The notes under the pieces: model-generated
What the model saw: the letters and a program-made list of their open reading frames with translations, nothing else
Told to the model about the DNA's origin: nothing
Databases searched by the model: none
In this document: piece by piece, positions 8,737 through 18,082 of the stretch
How the letters are laid out: the number at the start of each line of letters is the position of its first letter
Position numbering within the stretch: position 1 is the stretch's first letter
Position numbers and translations under genes: made by a program
Source: Allopontixanthobacter sp041552775
GTDB lineage: Bacteria > Pseudomonadota > Alphaproteobacteria > Sphingomonadales > Sphingomonadaceae
Length of the DNA: 64,000 bases
Reading direction: 5' to 3'
Assembly: GCA_041552775.1 (NCBI GenBank)
Contig: JBFEKH010000004.1
Span: 1 to 64,000, forward strand

Positions 8737-9354
8737 TCAGAAGATCCGCAATGCCGAGAACACATCTTGCAGGCCGGCTGTGGCTGGCAGCTTACCCAGA
8801 CTGTCCAGAGCACTCTGGGTGTCCAGGGTGTAATCGCTGACACTGGATTCAGAGCCGCACTTCTTTCCGCCGAGCGAATTCACCAGATTGATCGCCGCCC
8901 GGTTCTGCGACAGGATTTGCACTTCCAGTGAAGTGATCCCCTCAATCCGGCAATTGGCGAGCAGCACGGCAGTCAACATTCGGGCCAGTCCCTGGCCGTG
9001 ATACGCATCGACGATCGCAACTGAAAATTCTCCGGTCTGGCTTAATTCGTCGTCCCTGATCACATGCACTGCGCCAATGGCGGGGTTGCCCCCGGCGTCG
9101 GACAAGATCGCGCCCCACGCAATGTGTCGATGGCCATCGACATCGACCAGTTTCTCGATCACCCGGTCAGAAGGCATCGGCTGGGCAGTAAAGAAGCGCA
9201 AATATCGGGATTCGAGGGAAAGCTGCGCAATCCCTTTCCGCATCTGCTCTTCGTCCGACGGCCGGATCGAGCGAAGGCAGACTTTCGCGCCATTTTCCAA
9301 TTGAGTGTGGATAATGAGCTCGTTCAGCTCATCGCTTGCGAGTTGGCGCGTCAT
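8737..9354 (-). CDS. GNAT-family N-acetyltransferase
   Basis: 205 residues from ATG 9354 (MTRQLASDEL). An in-frame TTG 27 codons upstream is less likely. The core has LRSIRPSDEEQM at the start of the fold and the acetyl-CoA pyrophosphate loop AYHGQGLARML (Q/R-x-x-G-x-G/A) near residue 130, followed by EVQILSQNRAAI typical of motif A/B. The opening RPSDEE...LSLESRYLRFF is shared with stand-alone GNAT domains of Pat-type protein acetyltransferases. The target is unknown. It is isolated, with 120 and 418 bp gaps either side. Confidence 0.75.
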   Translation of the reverse strand: MTRQLASDELNELIIHTQLENGAKVCLRSIRPSDEEQMRKGIAQLSLESRYLRFFTAQPMPSDRVIEKLVDVDGHRHIAWGAILSDAGGNPAIGAVHVIRDDELSQTGEFSVAIVDAYHGQGLARMLTAVLLANCRIEGITSLEVQILSQNRAAINLVNSLGGKKCGSESSVSDYTLDTQSALDSLGKLPATAGLQDVFSALRIF

Positions 9355-9772
9355 GGCTGCCCATACCACAGCTCTTGCAAAATCCTCTATCTTTATCGAG
9401 ATCCCTTGCCATGTTCGCCAAGCTGGAACGGACAACCCTCAATCTGTGGAACCGTACATTGCCCGATTGCCGAAGCCTGCAAATAGCGCGGTCATTCCTG
9501 CTTCGATATTCAGACAAGGCGGCAGAGTGCCCGTTCCGTTATTTTGATCGCGATGCAGGAAATCTGGACAGGATGATCCAGACTTCGGAGCTGGCGCCCC
9601 CGCTATTTGAGAAAGATTCCAAACTTGACGGCGCAAACGAACTTGAGTGACCATTTGCACTCGGGGAAGGTGGTACTAACTCGCCGCCTGAACCGCTCGG
9701 TGCAATGCAAACTCTTGGGGCGGAGGCACCGCCCTGACAGCGTCAGGGTACGATCATCAATCAACCGGTTGA
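9355..9772. other. 418-bp gap without a convincing gene
   Basis: Open readings here on both strands lack a good start, family resemblance or operon context. The only clear structure is a pair of inverted repeats at 9732-9773, listed separately. The gap probably holds the promoter of the GNAT gene and the 3' region of the DUF1330 gene. Confidence 0.5.
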
Positions 9773-9773
9773 T
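9732..9773 (-). terminator. Two hairpins following the DUF1330 gene
   Basis: CCCTGAC-AGC-GTCAGGG at 9732-9748 is a perfect 7-bp stem with a 3-base loop. ATCAACCGGTTGAT at 9760-9773 is a perfect 14-bp palindrome touching the stop codon of the minus-strand DUF1330 gene. Position suggests transcription termination or transcript protection. There is no U-tract, so a factor-independent terminator is not proven. Confidence 0.45.
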
Positions 9774-10069
9774 CAGCTAGCGGCATCCAGTCTGTGCACG
9801 ATCACCACCGTACCCTCGCTGTTGTTCTGACGCAGCGAACGGACCGCCACGTAGCCGGGCGATTCGTACCAATTGCGCGCGGACTCTCTGGACGGGAAGC
9901 TGACGATCACGGTTACCGGGCGAGGCTCCCCCTCGACGACTTCACTATCGAAATCAGCCGCAACCAGTTCGCCTAGATATGGCAGCAATGTAGATGCGAC
10001 TGCTTCCGGATATGGGGCATACCCCTCAACATCCGTGATCGTATAGCTGGTAACAAGCAGGGCAGTCAT
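9773..10069 (-). CDS. DUF1330-family protein
   Basis: 98 residues with the ferredoxin-like dimeric alpha/beta-barrel pattern of DUF1330: TSYTITDVEGYAPYPEAV at the N-terminus, then VVEGEPRPVTVIVSFPS and the hallmark YESPGYVAVRSLR. Family members are small cytosolic proteins of unknown function. ATG 10069 gives the typical start. It is a single gene, lying directly downstream of a dead citryl-CoA-lyase-like gene on the opposite side. Confidence 0.8.
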   Translation of the reverse strand: MTALLVTSYTITDVEGYAPYPEAVASTLLPYLGELVAADFDSEVVEGEPRPVTVIVSFPSRESARNWYESPGYVAVRSLRQNNSEGTVVIVHRLDAAS

Positions 10070-10126
10070 GGCTGATACCTCAATAATCCAAGGAGGGACG
10101 TTTGCGCCCGGATCGCAAGGATGTGT

Positions 10127-10941
10127 TTACTGGAATTCAATTCGGCCCGCGGCGGCCCCGCTCATGATAAAGCCGATCGGGCGTTCGCTTTCTTCCTGCA
10201 AATGCGCAATCAGGCTGGCGGTGCGCGCCAGCAACGAGATACCCTTGAGGGCTGCGAGCGGGAAGCCAGCGTCGAGCATTACAACCGGGATCGCGCCATT
10301 GACGTTGATCGGCAATTCGCGGCCTATCACTTCGGGCAAAGCGCGTCCGATTGCTCCGAGCATTTCAATGTGCTTGCCCTCGACACCCTGTTCCTTCGCG
10401 ATCGCCAGCAGGCGATGTGCACGCGGATCCCCGCCGGAATGCTGCGGATGGCCAAAGCCGGGAATGGCTTTCTTTTCAGCCCGCAGTTCGGCAATCCCTG
10501 CTTTCGCTGCCTCGTCATAGCTGATGCCTTCATTATCAGCACGGGCAATGCATTCCGCCTAGAAACGCCCGGCGACTTCAGCGCTGCCCAGAACCACCGA
10601 ACCGCAGCCGAGAAGGCCCGCCGCGACGGCACCATGAAACGCTTCTGGTGCTGCGGCAAATGTCATCCGGGTGGCCACGACGCTTGGCACGAGCCCATGC
10701 TCGGCAATCGCGCACAGGACCGCATCGGCCAGAGCTTTCTGCTTCGCGTCGGGCATATGTCCGGTTACCAAAAGCCAGAAATAGCTGGTGAAATCGAACT
10801 TGCCGATAGCCTCCTCGCACAGGTCCATCCCCGCACGCTGATGGAAAGTCCTGGCCTGTCTGCGGTTCTGAGGACGTTTTCGCAGGGTTTAGCTGCGTAA
10901 TCGGTCGCCACCATCGGCCAATTGCACGGCCATTCTTCCAT
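10127..10941 (-). pseudogene. Citryl-CoA lyase / citrate-synthase-like pseudogene
   Basis: Three collinear pieces of one citrate-synthase-superfamily protein read on the minus strand. From ATG 10941 (MEEWPCNWPMVATDY) the frame runs to LSISVRG. It then breaks at the run of four G near 10827-10832, where one base is missing. The next frame resumes at MDLCEEAIGKFDF and runs to VAGRF, where an in-frame TAG (10559-10561) stops it. The same frame continues through PGFGHPQHSGGDPRAHRL, a substrate-binding His region of the superfamily, to GAAAGRIEFQ and a TAA at 10127. Repairing both lesions gives about 270 residues, normal for citryl-CoA lyase. Two independent lesions argue against a single sequencing error. 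Confidence 0.8.
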
Positions 10942-10980
10942 GGCTTTTCGTGCGAGATTGCTCCAACGGCGAACACCAGA

Positions 10981-12186
10981 TCATTCGTGTCGAAGCGCCT
11001 CAATCGGATCAAGCTGGGCAGCTCGCCTGGCGGGGTAATATCCAAAGACGATGCCCATTACAGCAGAAAACAGGAAGCTCATCACGTTGATGGCCGGATT
11101 GAACAGGAAGGGCACGTCCACTGCTGCCGAAAGGCCGTAGGACAGGCCGAAGGCCAGCGCGATCCCGATCATCCCGCCAAGACAGCATAGCACCACTGCC
11201 TCGGTCAGGAATTGCAATTGTACCTCCCGCGCCAGCGCGCCGATGGCCAGGCGGATGCCGATTTCGCGCGTACGCTCCGTCACCGACACCAGCATGATGT
11301 TCATGATCCCGATCCCGCCGACCAACAGGCTGATGGCGGCAATGGCCGCGACCATAGCGGTCAATGCGCCAGTGGCCGCGCCCAGGGCATCATTGACCTG
11401 CGCGGTGTCGATCACGTTGAAATCATTGTCCTGCCCATCCTGCAGCAGACGGCGTTCGCGTAGCAAGCTGACCAGCGAATCCTGGATGCCGGAACTCGCA
11501 TAATCGCTGTCATATTTGACCACGAAGGACTGGATATCGGTATTGCCGACAAACCGGCGCTGGACCGTCTTGAGCGGCATCATCACGACATTGTCCTGAT
11601 CTTGTCCGCCGCCGCCCTGCCCGCGTTCATCGAGCACTCCGATCACGGTGCAGGATACCGAATTCAGGCGCATTTCCTCGCCCAGCGGGCTGGTACCGGG
11701 CACAAATATCGCCTCCAGCACCTTGGGGCCAAGGATGCAGACATTCTGGCCGGAACTTTCTTCAGCGGCAGTAAACATGCGGCCTTGGACCACATCGATT
11801 GTTTGCGCCCGCAGGAAATCGTTTTCCACGCCGTTGACACTGGTGGTCCAGTTTTGCCCGTTATGGAACGCAATTGCGCTGGATGATGCGCTGCCTGCAG
11901 CCAGTTCCACACCAGCAATCTGGCTGGCCACAGCCTCGATATCGCTCTGGTCGAACGGGCGCGGATTGCCGCGCTCCGTGCGCACCGGGAAAACGATGAA
12001 GATGTTGGACCCGAGCGAGGAAATCTCGTCACGGATCGAGGCGGTCACGCCGTTGCCGAGCGTCACCATGGTAATCACTGCGGCGACCCCGATGATGATG
12101 CCCAGCGTGGTCAGGAAGGACCTGAGCAAATGGCGCCGGATTTCGCGCAAGGACAATAACAGGGTGGCGCCGAATATGCCGAACAT
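10981..12186 (-). CDS. MacB-type ABC transporter permease
   Basis: 401-residue inner-membrane permease of the mechanotransducing MacB/FtsX class. One N-terminal membrane helix (TTLGIIIGVAAVITMVTLG, about residues 27-45) is followed by a roughly 220-residue periplasmic MacB core. Three C-terminal helices follow (AMVAAIAAISLLVGGIGIMN, AVVLCCLGGMIGIALAFG, and one near residues 360-380). ERTREIGIRLAIGA is the conserved coupling-helix loop. It overlaps the ATPase gene by one base (TGATG) and is the last gene of a lipoprotein-adaptor-ATPase-permease operon. A macrolide, peptide or siderophore substrate is known for relatives; specificity here is unknown. Confidence 0.9.
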   Translation of the reverse strand: MFGIFGATLLLSLREIRRHLLRSFLTTLGIIIGVAAVITMVTLGNGVTASIRDEISSLGSNIFIVFPVRTERGNPRPFDQSDIEAVASQIAGVELAAGSASSSAIAFHNGQNWTTSVNGVENDFLRAQTIDVVQGRMFTAAEESSGQNVCILGPKVLEAIFVPGTSPLGEEMRLNSVSCTVIGVLDERGQGGGGQDQDNVVMMPLKTVQRRFVGNTDIQSFVVKYDSDYASSGIQDSLVSLLRERRLLQDGQDNDFNVIDTAQVNDALGAATGALTAMVAAIAAISLLVGGIGIMNIMLVSVTERTREIGIRLAIGALAREVQLQFLTEAVVLCCLGGMIGIALAFGLSYGLSAAVDVPFLFNPAINVMSFLFSAVMGIVFGYYPARRAAQLDPIEALRHE

Positions 12187-12932
12187 CAGGCGCTGCCCCC
12201 GTGATCGACGGCGTGCCTTCCGCGCGCATCCACCTTGCGATCGATCCGCTCGACGATACCGTCACGAAAATGCACGATGGTACGCGCAAATTGCGCCATT
12301 TCCGCCTCGTGGGTCACTAGCAGAATGGTAATACCGGCCCGGTTGAGATCGGTCAGCAATTCCATGATTTCGATGGAGCGTTCGGTATCCAGATTGCCGG
12401 TTGGCTCGTCCGCGAGCAAAACGTCGGGTTCCGTTACCAAGGCGCGGGCGATTGCCACGCGCTGTTGCTGCCCGCCGGATAGCTCGGCAGGCGTATGATC
12501 CGCCCACGGAACAAGACCGACCAGATCAAGTGCCTTCAGGCCCGCTTTGCGCCGTGCGGCCTTGCTCTCGCCGCGATAGAGCAGCGGCAGTTCGACATTC
12601 TCCAGCGCGGTGGTGCGGGATAGCAGATTGAAGCCCTGAAAGACAAATCCGAGATAGCGGCGGCGCAGCAGCGACCGCTGGTCACGGGTCAGCGACTGGA
12701 CTTCCGTCCCGCGAAACCGGAATTTTCCCGATGTCGGGACATCCAGGCAGCCCAGGATGTTCATGGTGGTCGATTTGCCCGATCCGGATGGACCCATGAT
12801 AGCCACGAAGTCACCCTTGTCGATCGTCAGGTCCACACCCTTGAGCGCTTGGAATGCGGCAGGACCCGTGCCGAAGGTCTTGGTTACCCCCTCCAGTTCG
12901 ATCAGATGCCGCGCGGCGCCATTATCGGTCAT
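12186..12932 (-). CDS. MacB-type ABC transporter ATP-binding protein
   Basis: 248 residues. Walker A GPSGSGKST (residues 47-55), Q-loop FVFQGFNLL, signature LSGGQQQRVAIARAL, Walker B with catalytic Glu LLADEPTGNLD and H-loop LVTHE are all intact, as in LolD/MacB ATPases. It powers the permease encoded directly downstream. Its start overlaps the end of the adaptor gene by four bases (ATGA), so the two should be co-translated. Confidence 0.93.
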   Translation of the reverse strand: MTDNGAARHLIELEGVTKTFGTGPAAFQALKGVDLTIDKGDFVAIMGPSGSGKSTTMNILGCLDVPTSGKFRFRGTEVQSLTRDQRSLLRRRYLGFVFQGFNLLSRTTALENVELPLLYRGESKAARRKAGLKALDLVGLVPWADHTPAELSGGQQQRVAIARALVTEPDVLLADEPTGNLDTERSIEIMELLTDLNRAGITILLVTHEAEMAQFARTIVHFRDGIVERIDRKVDARGRHAVDHGGSA

Positions 12933-14239
12933 TTCCCAGCAGCCTTGGTACCGGTGACGACTTTCATACCCTTCTTGAGCCTGGACGAGGTTACCACGGT
13001 CTGGCGGCCATCGCTTTGCCCGGTCACCACAGCGATACCCTTGAGCGTGCCATCGGCTTGCAAGACATACACCCGCTGGCGGCTACCGGCACCGATGGTT
13101 GCTTCCTGCTGTCCTTTTTCCAGCCCGATTTGCGGGTTGAGCACACCGCCGCTCTCCACCTTTTCTTCGTCCGGGTCGAAGCGCAGCGCGCTGTTGGGAA
13201 CCAGCAATTGCACGCCGGTACTTTCCGTTGAAATAGTCGCTGTGGCGGTCATGCCTGGGCGCAAGAGCCCATCCGGATTGGCAACCGACAACCGTGCTTC
13301 ATAATTGACCACGGAATCACTTGTGGCCTGGGCGGCGGTACTTTCCGTTGCCGTGTTGCTGGATGCCAGGTCGATCCGGTCAACCACCGCAGGAAATCGT
13401 TTCCCGGGATAGGCATCGACCGCGAACGTAGCCTTCTGCCCGGCCTTGACCTGGCCAACATCGGCCTCGTCGATTTCCACCCGCAATTGCATGGTGGAAA
13501 GGTCTTCCGCCAGTACGAACAGAGTCGGCGTGTTGAAGGATGCGGCAACCGTCTGACCCGGTTCGACCTGCCGCGCGAGTACGACTCCGGTGACCGGTGA
13601 GCGGACAACCGCGCGGCTGCGATTGGTCAGGCTGGAAGACAGCGCAGCCTCCGATGCCGCAACATTGGCGCGCGCAGATGCAACCCCAGCGCGGTCACGG
13701 GCCACATTGGCCTGCGCTGCCTCCAGTTCAGTTCGCGAGGGCACCTTGCCGCCGGAAATCCGGTAAACCTCGCGCAACCGCCCAAGCTGGGCGGTATCGA
13801 CATCAAGCGAGGCCTGCGCCTGAGCCACTGCCGCCCGCGAAGCATTCAGATTGGCCCGGGCCTGCGCGATCTGGTCGTCGATAATATCCGTATTGATGCG
13901 GGCGAGAACCTGTCCGCGGGTCACCCGGTCATTCACATCGACCGTAATCAGGTCGATCCGGCCAGAGACTTCGGAGCCGACCTCCACCTGATTGGTCGGG
14001 CGCAGATTACCGGTCGCACTGACTGTCAGGTCCAGCGCTTTTTCCTCGACCGGCACGCTAATGTATTGCGGTCCCTCATCGCCGCCAGAGCAGCGCGAAA
14101 TGACCAGGATCAGCGCGAGCACGATCAGGGCAGGCACCCAGTATTTGGCCCAGCGCCGCCAGCGCGGACGTTCCTTTTCGCCCAGAAATTCTTCCATGGT
14201 TTCCGGAGCCTGTTCGCCGGTTTCTGCAGTTTCACTCAT
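12929..14239 (-). CDS. Periplasmic adaptor (membrane fusion protein) of the MacA type
   Basis: 436 residues. A cytoplasmic acidic N-terminus precedes one membrane anchor (YWVPALIVLALILVISRC, about residues 33-50). A biotinyl-lipoyl-like domain (VEVGSEVSGRIDLI...VTRGQVLARI), a long alpha-hairpin rich in Ala and Gln, the second lipoyl half (VVRSPVTGVVLARQVEPGQTV) and a beta-barrel domain follow. It would bridge the ABC permease to the outer-membrane channel encoded immediately upstream. It overlaps both neighbouring genes by four bases. Confidence 0.9.
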   Translation of the reverse strand: MSETAETGEQAPETMEEFLGEKERPRWRRWAKYWVPALIVLALILVISRCSGGDEGPQYISVPVEEKALDLTVSATGNLRPTNQVEVGSEVSGRIDLITVDVNDRVTRGQVLARINTDIIDDQIAQARANLNASRAAVAQAQASLDVDTAQLGRLREVYRISGGKVPSRTELEAAQANVARDRAGVASARANVAASEAALSSSLTNRSRAVVRSPVTGVVLARQVEPGQTVAASFNTPTLFVLAEDLSTMQLRVEIDEADVGQVKAGQKATFAVDAYPGKRFPAVVDRIDLASSNTATESTAAQATSDSVVNYEARLSVANPDGLLRPGMTATATISTESTGVQLLVPNSALRFDPDEEKVESGGVLNPQIGLEKGQQEATIGAGSRQRVYVLQADGTLKGIAVVTGQSDGRQTVVTSSRLKKGMKVVTGTKAAGK

Positions 14240-15744
14240 GGATTCGATCCTAGGCTAAAGCTGTCTGGATAATCGCTCGGGTCCCAGCCGCCGCCAAGCG
14301 CCTGCGTCAGCGTGACATAGGCGCTGGCCCGCTGGGCCTGCGAAGCGACGAGCGAATTGCGGGCGGACAGCAACTGATTTTCAGCGGTCAGCAAGGTCCG
14401 GAAATCGGTCAGCCCTGCCTGGTACTGGCTGCGCGCCAAAATTGCTGCATTCTCCGCCGCCTCCCGAGCTTCTGCCAACAGGGCAACCCGCTGCCGAGCG
14501 GCGCGCAGATCCGACGTCCCTGTCTCGACATCTTCCAGCGCGCGCAGGATTGCTTGCCGCCATGCAGCGAGCGATCCTTCCGCCGCTGCCTCTGCGCTGC
14601 CGACCTGCGCCCGCGTTCGGCCGCCATCGAAGATCAACTGGCTGACTCCGGCGAACAGATTGCCCGTGATGGCATCAAACAGATTGCCGATGCCGAGCGA
14701 TCTGCTGCCAACCGAACCGGTCAACCGGACGAGCGGCAACAATTGCGCACGCGCCACATTGATCCGCGCGCTGTTGGCCAGCAAGGTGGCCTCTGCCGCG
14801 CGAACATCGGGCCGGCGCCGCAGCACCTCTGCCGGGGCGGAAAGGCCCACTATTTCGGGTGGTGCCGGAATCGGGGCTTCAGGCTCCAGCATGGCAAGCA
14901 CCCTGCCCGGCGGTTCACCGATCAGCGTCGAAATGGCATTGGTAGTCGCCGCCAGGTCACTTTCGAGCGAGGGTATCGTGGCGGCGGTCTGTGCGCGCTG
15001 TACCCGCGCTTGCTCGACATCGAGGCTGGACACCAGCCCGGCCTGCATCCGCCAGCGAGCGATCTGCAAATTCTCGTCCTGGTTGACCAGCGTATCCCGG
15101 GCAATCGCAAGCTGCGCGGCGGCGGACCTGGCCGCGATGGTCGACAAGGCAACATTGCCGATGATGGCGCGCTGGAGATCGGCCAACGAATAGCCTGCGC
15201 TGGCCAGATCGGCCCGAGCCGCCGTAATCGAGCCGCCAATCTGGCCGAACAAATCGGCTTCCCAGCCGGCATCTGCACCGACCGAGAATTGCGGGGTCTT
15301 GTCCGCAAAATCGCCCACATCCCGGCTGACCCCGCCACTGGCCGAGAGCGATGGCAGGCGGCCAGCCCGGGCGATGACCACCGCTTCTCTGGCCTGCGCA
15401 AGGCGAGCGGCGGATTGGGCAAGGTCGAGATTGTTCTGCACTGCCAATTGGACGAATTCGGCAAGCATCGGATCATCAAGCGAAAGCCAGTAATCCCCAA
15501 TATCTGTTTCCAGCGGCGCACTGCCGCCGCTCCATTGCTCGGGAACCGCGATATTGGCGGACGGCAAATCGGCATAGTTCATCGACCGCGCGCAGCCGCC
15601 AAGTGCGATTACCGCCAGCAACGGACCGGCCAAGCGGAAATGGCATCCCGCAACACGTAGTGCTTGCACTGGCAGGCGCGTCAATTGCTGTTCTTTTTCA
15701 ATGATTGACACGCCCCTGTTGCCGCTAAATACGCCGGTCCTCAT
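14236..15744 (-). CDS. Outer-membrane efflux lipoprotein, NodT/OprM type
   Basis: Up to 502 residues, two tandem OEP domains forming a TolC-like trimeric channel. The lipobox LGGC at the end of the hydrophobic stretch AGPLLAVIALGGC marks lipidation. WSLDD-like YWLSLDDPMLAEFV and WEADLFGQIG are NodT signatures. The Asn/Gln-rich hairpin and LRRRPDVRAAEATL motif are intact. The ATG at 15744 leaves a long 40-residue leader before the hydrophobic core; an internal GTG at 15711 would shorten it. This is the first gene of the four-gene efflux operon, with all junctions overlapping. Confidence 0.9.
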   Translation of the reverse strand: MRTGVFSGNRGVSIIEKEQQLTRLPVQALRVAGCHFRLAGPLLAVIALGGCARSMNYADLPSANIAVPEQWSGGSAPLETDIGDYWLSLDDPMLAEFVQLAVQNNLDLAQSAARLAQAREAVVIARAGRLPSLSASGGVSRDVGDFADKTPQFSVGADAGWEADLFGQIGGSITAARADLASAGYSLADLQRAIIGNVALSTIAARSAAAQLAIARDTLVNQDENLQIARWRMQAGLVSSLDVEQARVQRAQTAATIPSLESDLAATTNAISTLIGEPPGRVLAMLEPEAPIPAPPEIVGLSAPAEVLRRRPDVRAAEATLLANSARINVARAQLLPLVRLTGSVGSRSLGIGNLFDAITGNLFAGVSQLIFDGGRTRAQVGSAEAAAEGSLAAWRQAILRALEDVETGTSDLRAARQRVALLAEAREAAENAAILARSQYQAGLTDFRTLLTAENQLLSARNSLVASQAQRASAYVTLTQALGGGWDPSDYPDSFSLGSNP

Positions 15745-16089
15745 CTGCGACCGCTTTGCTCATCCGTGCAAGCCCTATTCCGCCGTAATTCATTGAATCG
15801 TCGAATTAGACCATGACAAATTGCTCGGTGCAGGGGCGCATGCAATCGACAAACGTATGATGCACTCCGACACGATACGATTTTCCCGGTTCCGCTGGCA
15901 TTATTCCCGAGCAGCCGACTAATCCTCGCAGGACAAATTTTCCGTCAGCCGAAAACAAAACTCCAAAGGTCCAGCGTTGGCGCCTGGTTTTCGGGACATT
16001 ACGTATGGATGAGCTGGCCCGGCCGATGGAATGTGCGGCTTGGCACGCCGCGCCCGAATGCGGCGGTTGCGGGAAGAAAGGCGCGCGGC
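15745..16089. other. 345-bp divergent intergenic region
   Basis: Separates the efflux operon (minus) from the erythromycin-esterase operon (plus). It must hold both promoters. The clearest structure is an island-type inverted repeat at 15989-16006. A weaker TACG...TTCCCG element lies near 15876-15889. A minus-strand reading through 15806-16219 overlaps the next gene and shows no recognisable family, so it was not called. Confidence 0.5.
15989..16006. promoter_or_regulatory. Island-type 18-bp inverted repeat, copy 1
   Basis: TTTCG-GGACATTA-CGTAT. The right arm is perfect, the left arm has one mismatch to YTACG. Its centre lies about 92 bp before the erythromycin-esterase-like gene. One of eight spaced repeats found in island promoters. 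Confidence 0.4.
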
Positions 16090-17415
16090 ATGACAGCGTA
16101 TAATCCGGCCTTGGCAAGCAGCATCGACCTCGATGCCTGTCTGCGCGAACATGCAGAAACCCTCCCATCACCCGATCAGCAATCATTCGGCGATACTTTC
16201 GAGCGGTTCGGCGATGCACGGGTCGTACTGCTGGGTGAAGCCACCCATGGTACGCATGAATTCTATACCGCCCGTGCGGCCATTTCCCGCAGGCTGATCG
16301 AAGGTTACGGCTTCAGCGTGATCGCGGTGGAAGGCGACTGGCCCGATATCGCCAGGCTGGACGATTATGTCCGGCACAAGGGCCCTCGCCCACGCCTTGG
16401 CGAACCATTTGCACGTTTTCCGACATGGATGTGGCGGAACGAAGAGATGCTCGGCTTCATCGACTGGCTGCGCAGTTACAATGCCAATCTGCCGGAAGAT
16501 CAGCGCGTTTGCCTGCGCGGGCTGGATGTCTACAGCCTGGGCGAATCGATCCATGCGGTCATCGAATATCTCGAACAGCAAGACCCGCGCGCCGCTGAGC
16601 GGGCACGACAGCGCTATGGCTGCCTGACCCCATGGCAGGACGAACCGCAGCAATATGGCCATGCGGTCGAACGAAGCCGGTTTGCCGCGTGCGAGGATGC
16701 GGTGGTCGCGCAATTGCGCGAATTGCTCGATCACCGGATGCAGTGGATCGCCAGCGACGGCGAGGCGTTTTTCGATGCCGAACGCAACGCCCGGATCGTG
16801 CGCGCAGCCGAGCAATATTACCGGTCGATCTATCGCGGTGCGGCGGAAAGCTGGAACCTGCGCGACCGGCATATGTTCGAAACCCTTCAGGCCCTGATGG
16901 CCCATCACGGCAATGCGCGTGCCATCGTATGGGCGCATAATTCGCATGTCGGCAATGCCGCGGCCACCGCGATGGGATGGCGCGGCGAGTTCAATATCGG
17001 CGAGCTGGTGCGCGCGGCCTATGCCGATGACGCGGTGCTGATCGGCTTCGGAACCGACCGAGGGACCGTAGCCGCCGCTTCGGACTGGGGCGCAGCGATG
17101 AAGGTCATGCAGCTTCGTCCGGCCCGGCCCGATAGTTGGGAGGCTGCATTGCGCCATATTGGGCTGCCCCGCTGCATGCTCGACTGGCGCCGAGGCGCTA
17201 GTGGCCAACTGCTCGAAGCGCTCGGCCAACCTCGTTTACAGCGCGCCGTAGGGGTCGTTTACCGGCCGGAGAGCGAATATCTCAGCCATTATTTCCAGGC
17301 GGTCCTGGGCGAACAATTCGACACGTATGTCTGGCTCGAGGAAACCCGGGCAGTGACCCCGCTCGGCCCCGAACAGCCCCATGGTGCGCCGGAAATCTGG
17401 CCGTTCAGCCTGTGA
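16090..17415 (+). CDS. Erythromycin-esterase family protein
   Basis: 441 residues from ATG 16090 (MTAYNPALASS), preceded by GGGAAGAAAGG. The family signature GEATHGTHEFY near residue 60 holds the Glu and His proposed as catalytic in EreA/EreB. AVEGDWPD, the FPTWMWRNEEM segment and a second His in VWAHNSHVGNA are conserved as well. Family members outside resistance islands are common in environmental bacteria and are not necessarily macrolide esterases. It is the first gene of a three-gene operon with a serine hydrolase and a phosphoribosyltransferase, a combination seen in several proteobacterial stress islands. No resistance phenotype should be assumed. Confidence 0.88.
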   Translation: MTAYNPALASSIDLDACLREHAETLPSPDQQSFGDTFERFGDARVVLLGEATHGTHEFYTARAAISRRLIEGYGFSVIAVEGDWPDIARLDDYVRHKGPRPRLGEPFARFPTWMWRNEEMLGFIDWLRSYNANLPEDQRVCLRGLDVYSLGESIHAVIEYLEQQDPRAAERARQRYGCLTPWQDEPQQYGHAVERSRFAACEDAVVAQLRELLDHRMQWIASDGEAFFDAERNARIVRAAEQYYRSIYRGAAESWNLRDRHMFETLQALMAHHGNARAIVWAHNSHVGNAAATAMGWRGEFNIGELVRAAYADDAVLIGFGTDRGTVAAASDWGAAMKVMQLRPARPDSWEAALRHIGLPRCMLDWRRGASGQLLEALGQPRLQRAVGVVYRPESEYLSHYFQAVLGEQFDTYVWLEETRAVTPLGPEQPHGAPEIWPFSL

Positions 17416-17428
17416 GAGGAGAGCGGAC

Positions 17429-18082
17429 ATGGATCAACTGACCGCCGATTGCCGCGAGATTACCATCCCCGGCGAACCAGGGCTCTCTGCCCTGCTCGGT
17501 GTCCCGTTGCGCGCCAACGGATTGGTCATCTTCGCACATGGCAGCGGCAGCGGTCGGTTGAGCCCGCGCAACAATTACGTTGCCCGCCGGCTGCGCGAAG
17601 CGGGGCTGGCCACTCTGCTGCTGGACCTGCTCTCGCCAGAGGAGGAACGCGACCGGCGCAATGTGTTCGACATACCCCTGCTCGCATCCCGGCTGGTCCG
17701 GGCGACCGATTGGGCCGAAAACTTCAAAGATTCCAGTGGCCTGCGCCCTGCCTATTTCGGGGCCAGCACCGGGGCTGGCGCAGCATTGTACGCGGCCGCC
17801 GGCGACAGACGAATTGCGGCAGTGGTGTCACGCGGCGGGCGGCCGGACCTTGCAGGCAAACCTGCGCTCTCGGAAGTTCTGGCACCGACCTTGCTGATAG
17901 TGGGTTCGCTCGACACCCAAGTTATCCAGCTCAACAGCGCGGCAGCGTCGGAACTCACCTGTGCCAGCGAACTGGTGATCGTTCCGGGCGCCAGCCACCT
18001 GTTCGAGGAACCCGGCACACTCGACCGCGTAGTCGACCTGGCGGCAGACTGGTTCCTGATGCATCTTGGGAAGCAGACGTGA
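17429..18082 (+). CDS. Dienelactone-hydrolase-like alpha/beta hydrolase
   Basis: 217 residues from ATG 17429, preceded by GAGAGGAGAG 13 bases after the previous stop. The oxyanion segment FAHGSGSGR lies near residue 37. The nucleophile elbow GASTGAGAAL, an Asp in GSLDTQV and a His in GASHLFEEPG complete a catalytic triad in the expected order. The substrate is unknown. The GTG of the next gene overlaps its stop, so it is coupled to the phosphoribosyltransferase gene. Confidence 0.85.
   Translation: MDQLTADCREITIPGEPGLSALLGVPLRANGLVIFAHGSGSGRLSPRNNYVARRLREAGLATLLLDLLSPEEERDRRNVFDIPLLASRLVRATDWAENFKDSSGLRPAYFGASTGAGAALYAAAGDRRIAAVVSRGGRPDLAGKPALSEVLAPTLLIVGSLDTQVIQLNSAAASELTCASELVIVPGASHLFEEPGTLDRVVDLAADWFLMHLGKQT

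Noticed and set aside
15806..16219. 137-residue minus-strand reading across the divergent gap before the ere operon
   Set aside because: It overlaps the start of the esterase gene, has no recognisable family and would remove the promoter region.
16183..17229. 348-residue minus-strand reading inside the erythromycin-esterase gene
   Set aside because: The opposite strand carries intact family motifs; this reading has none.
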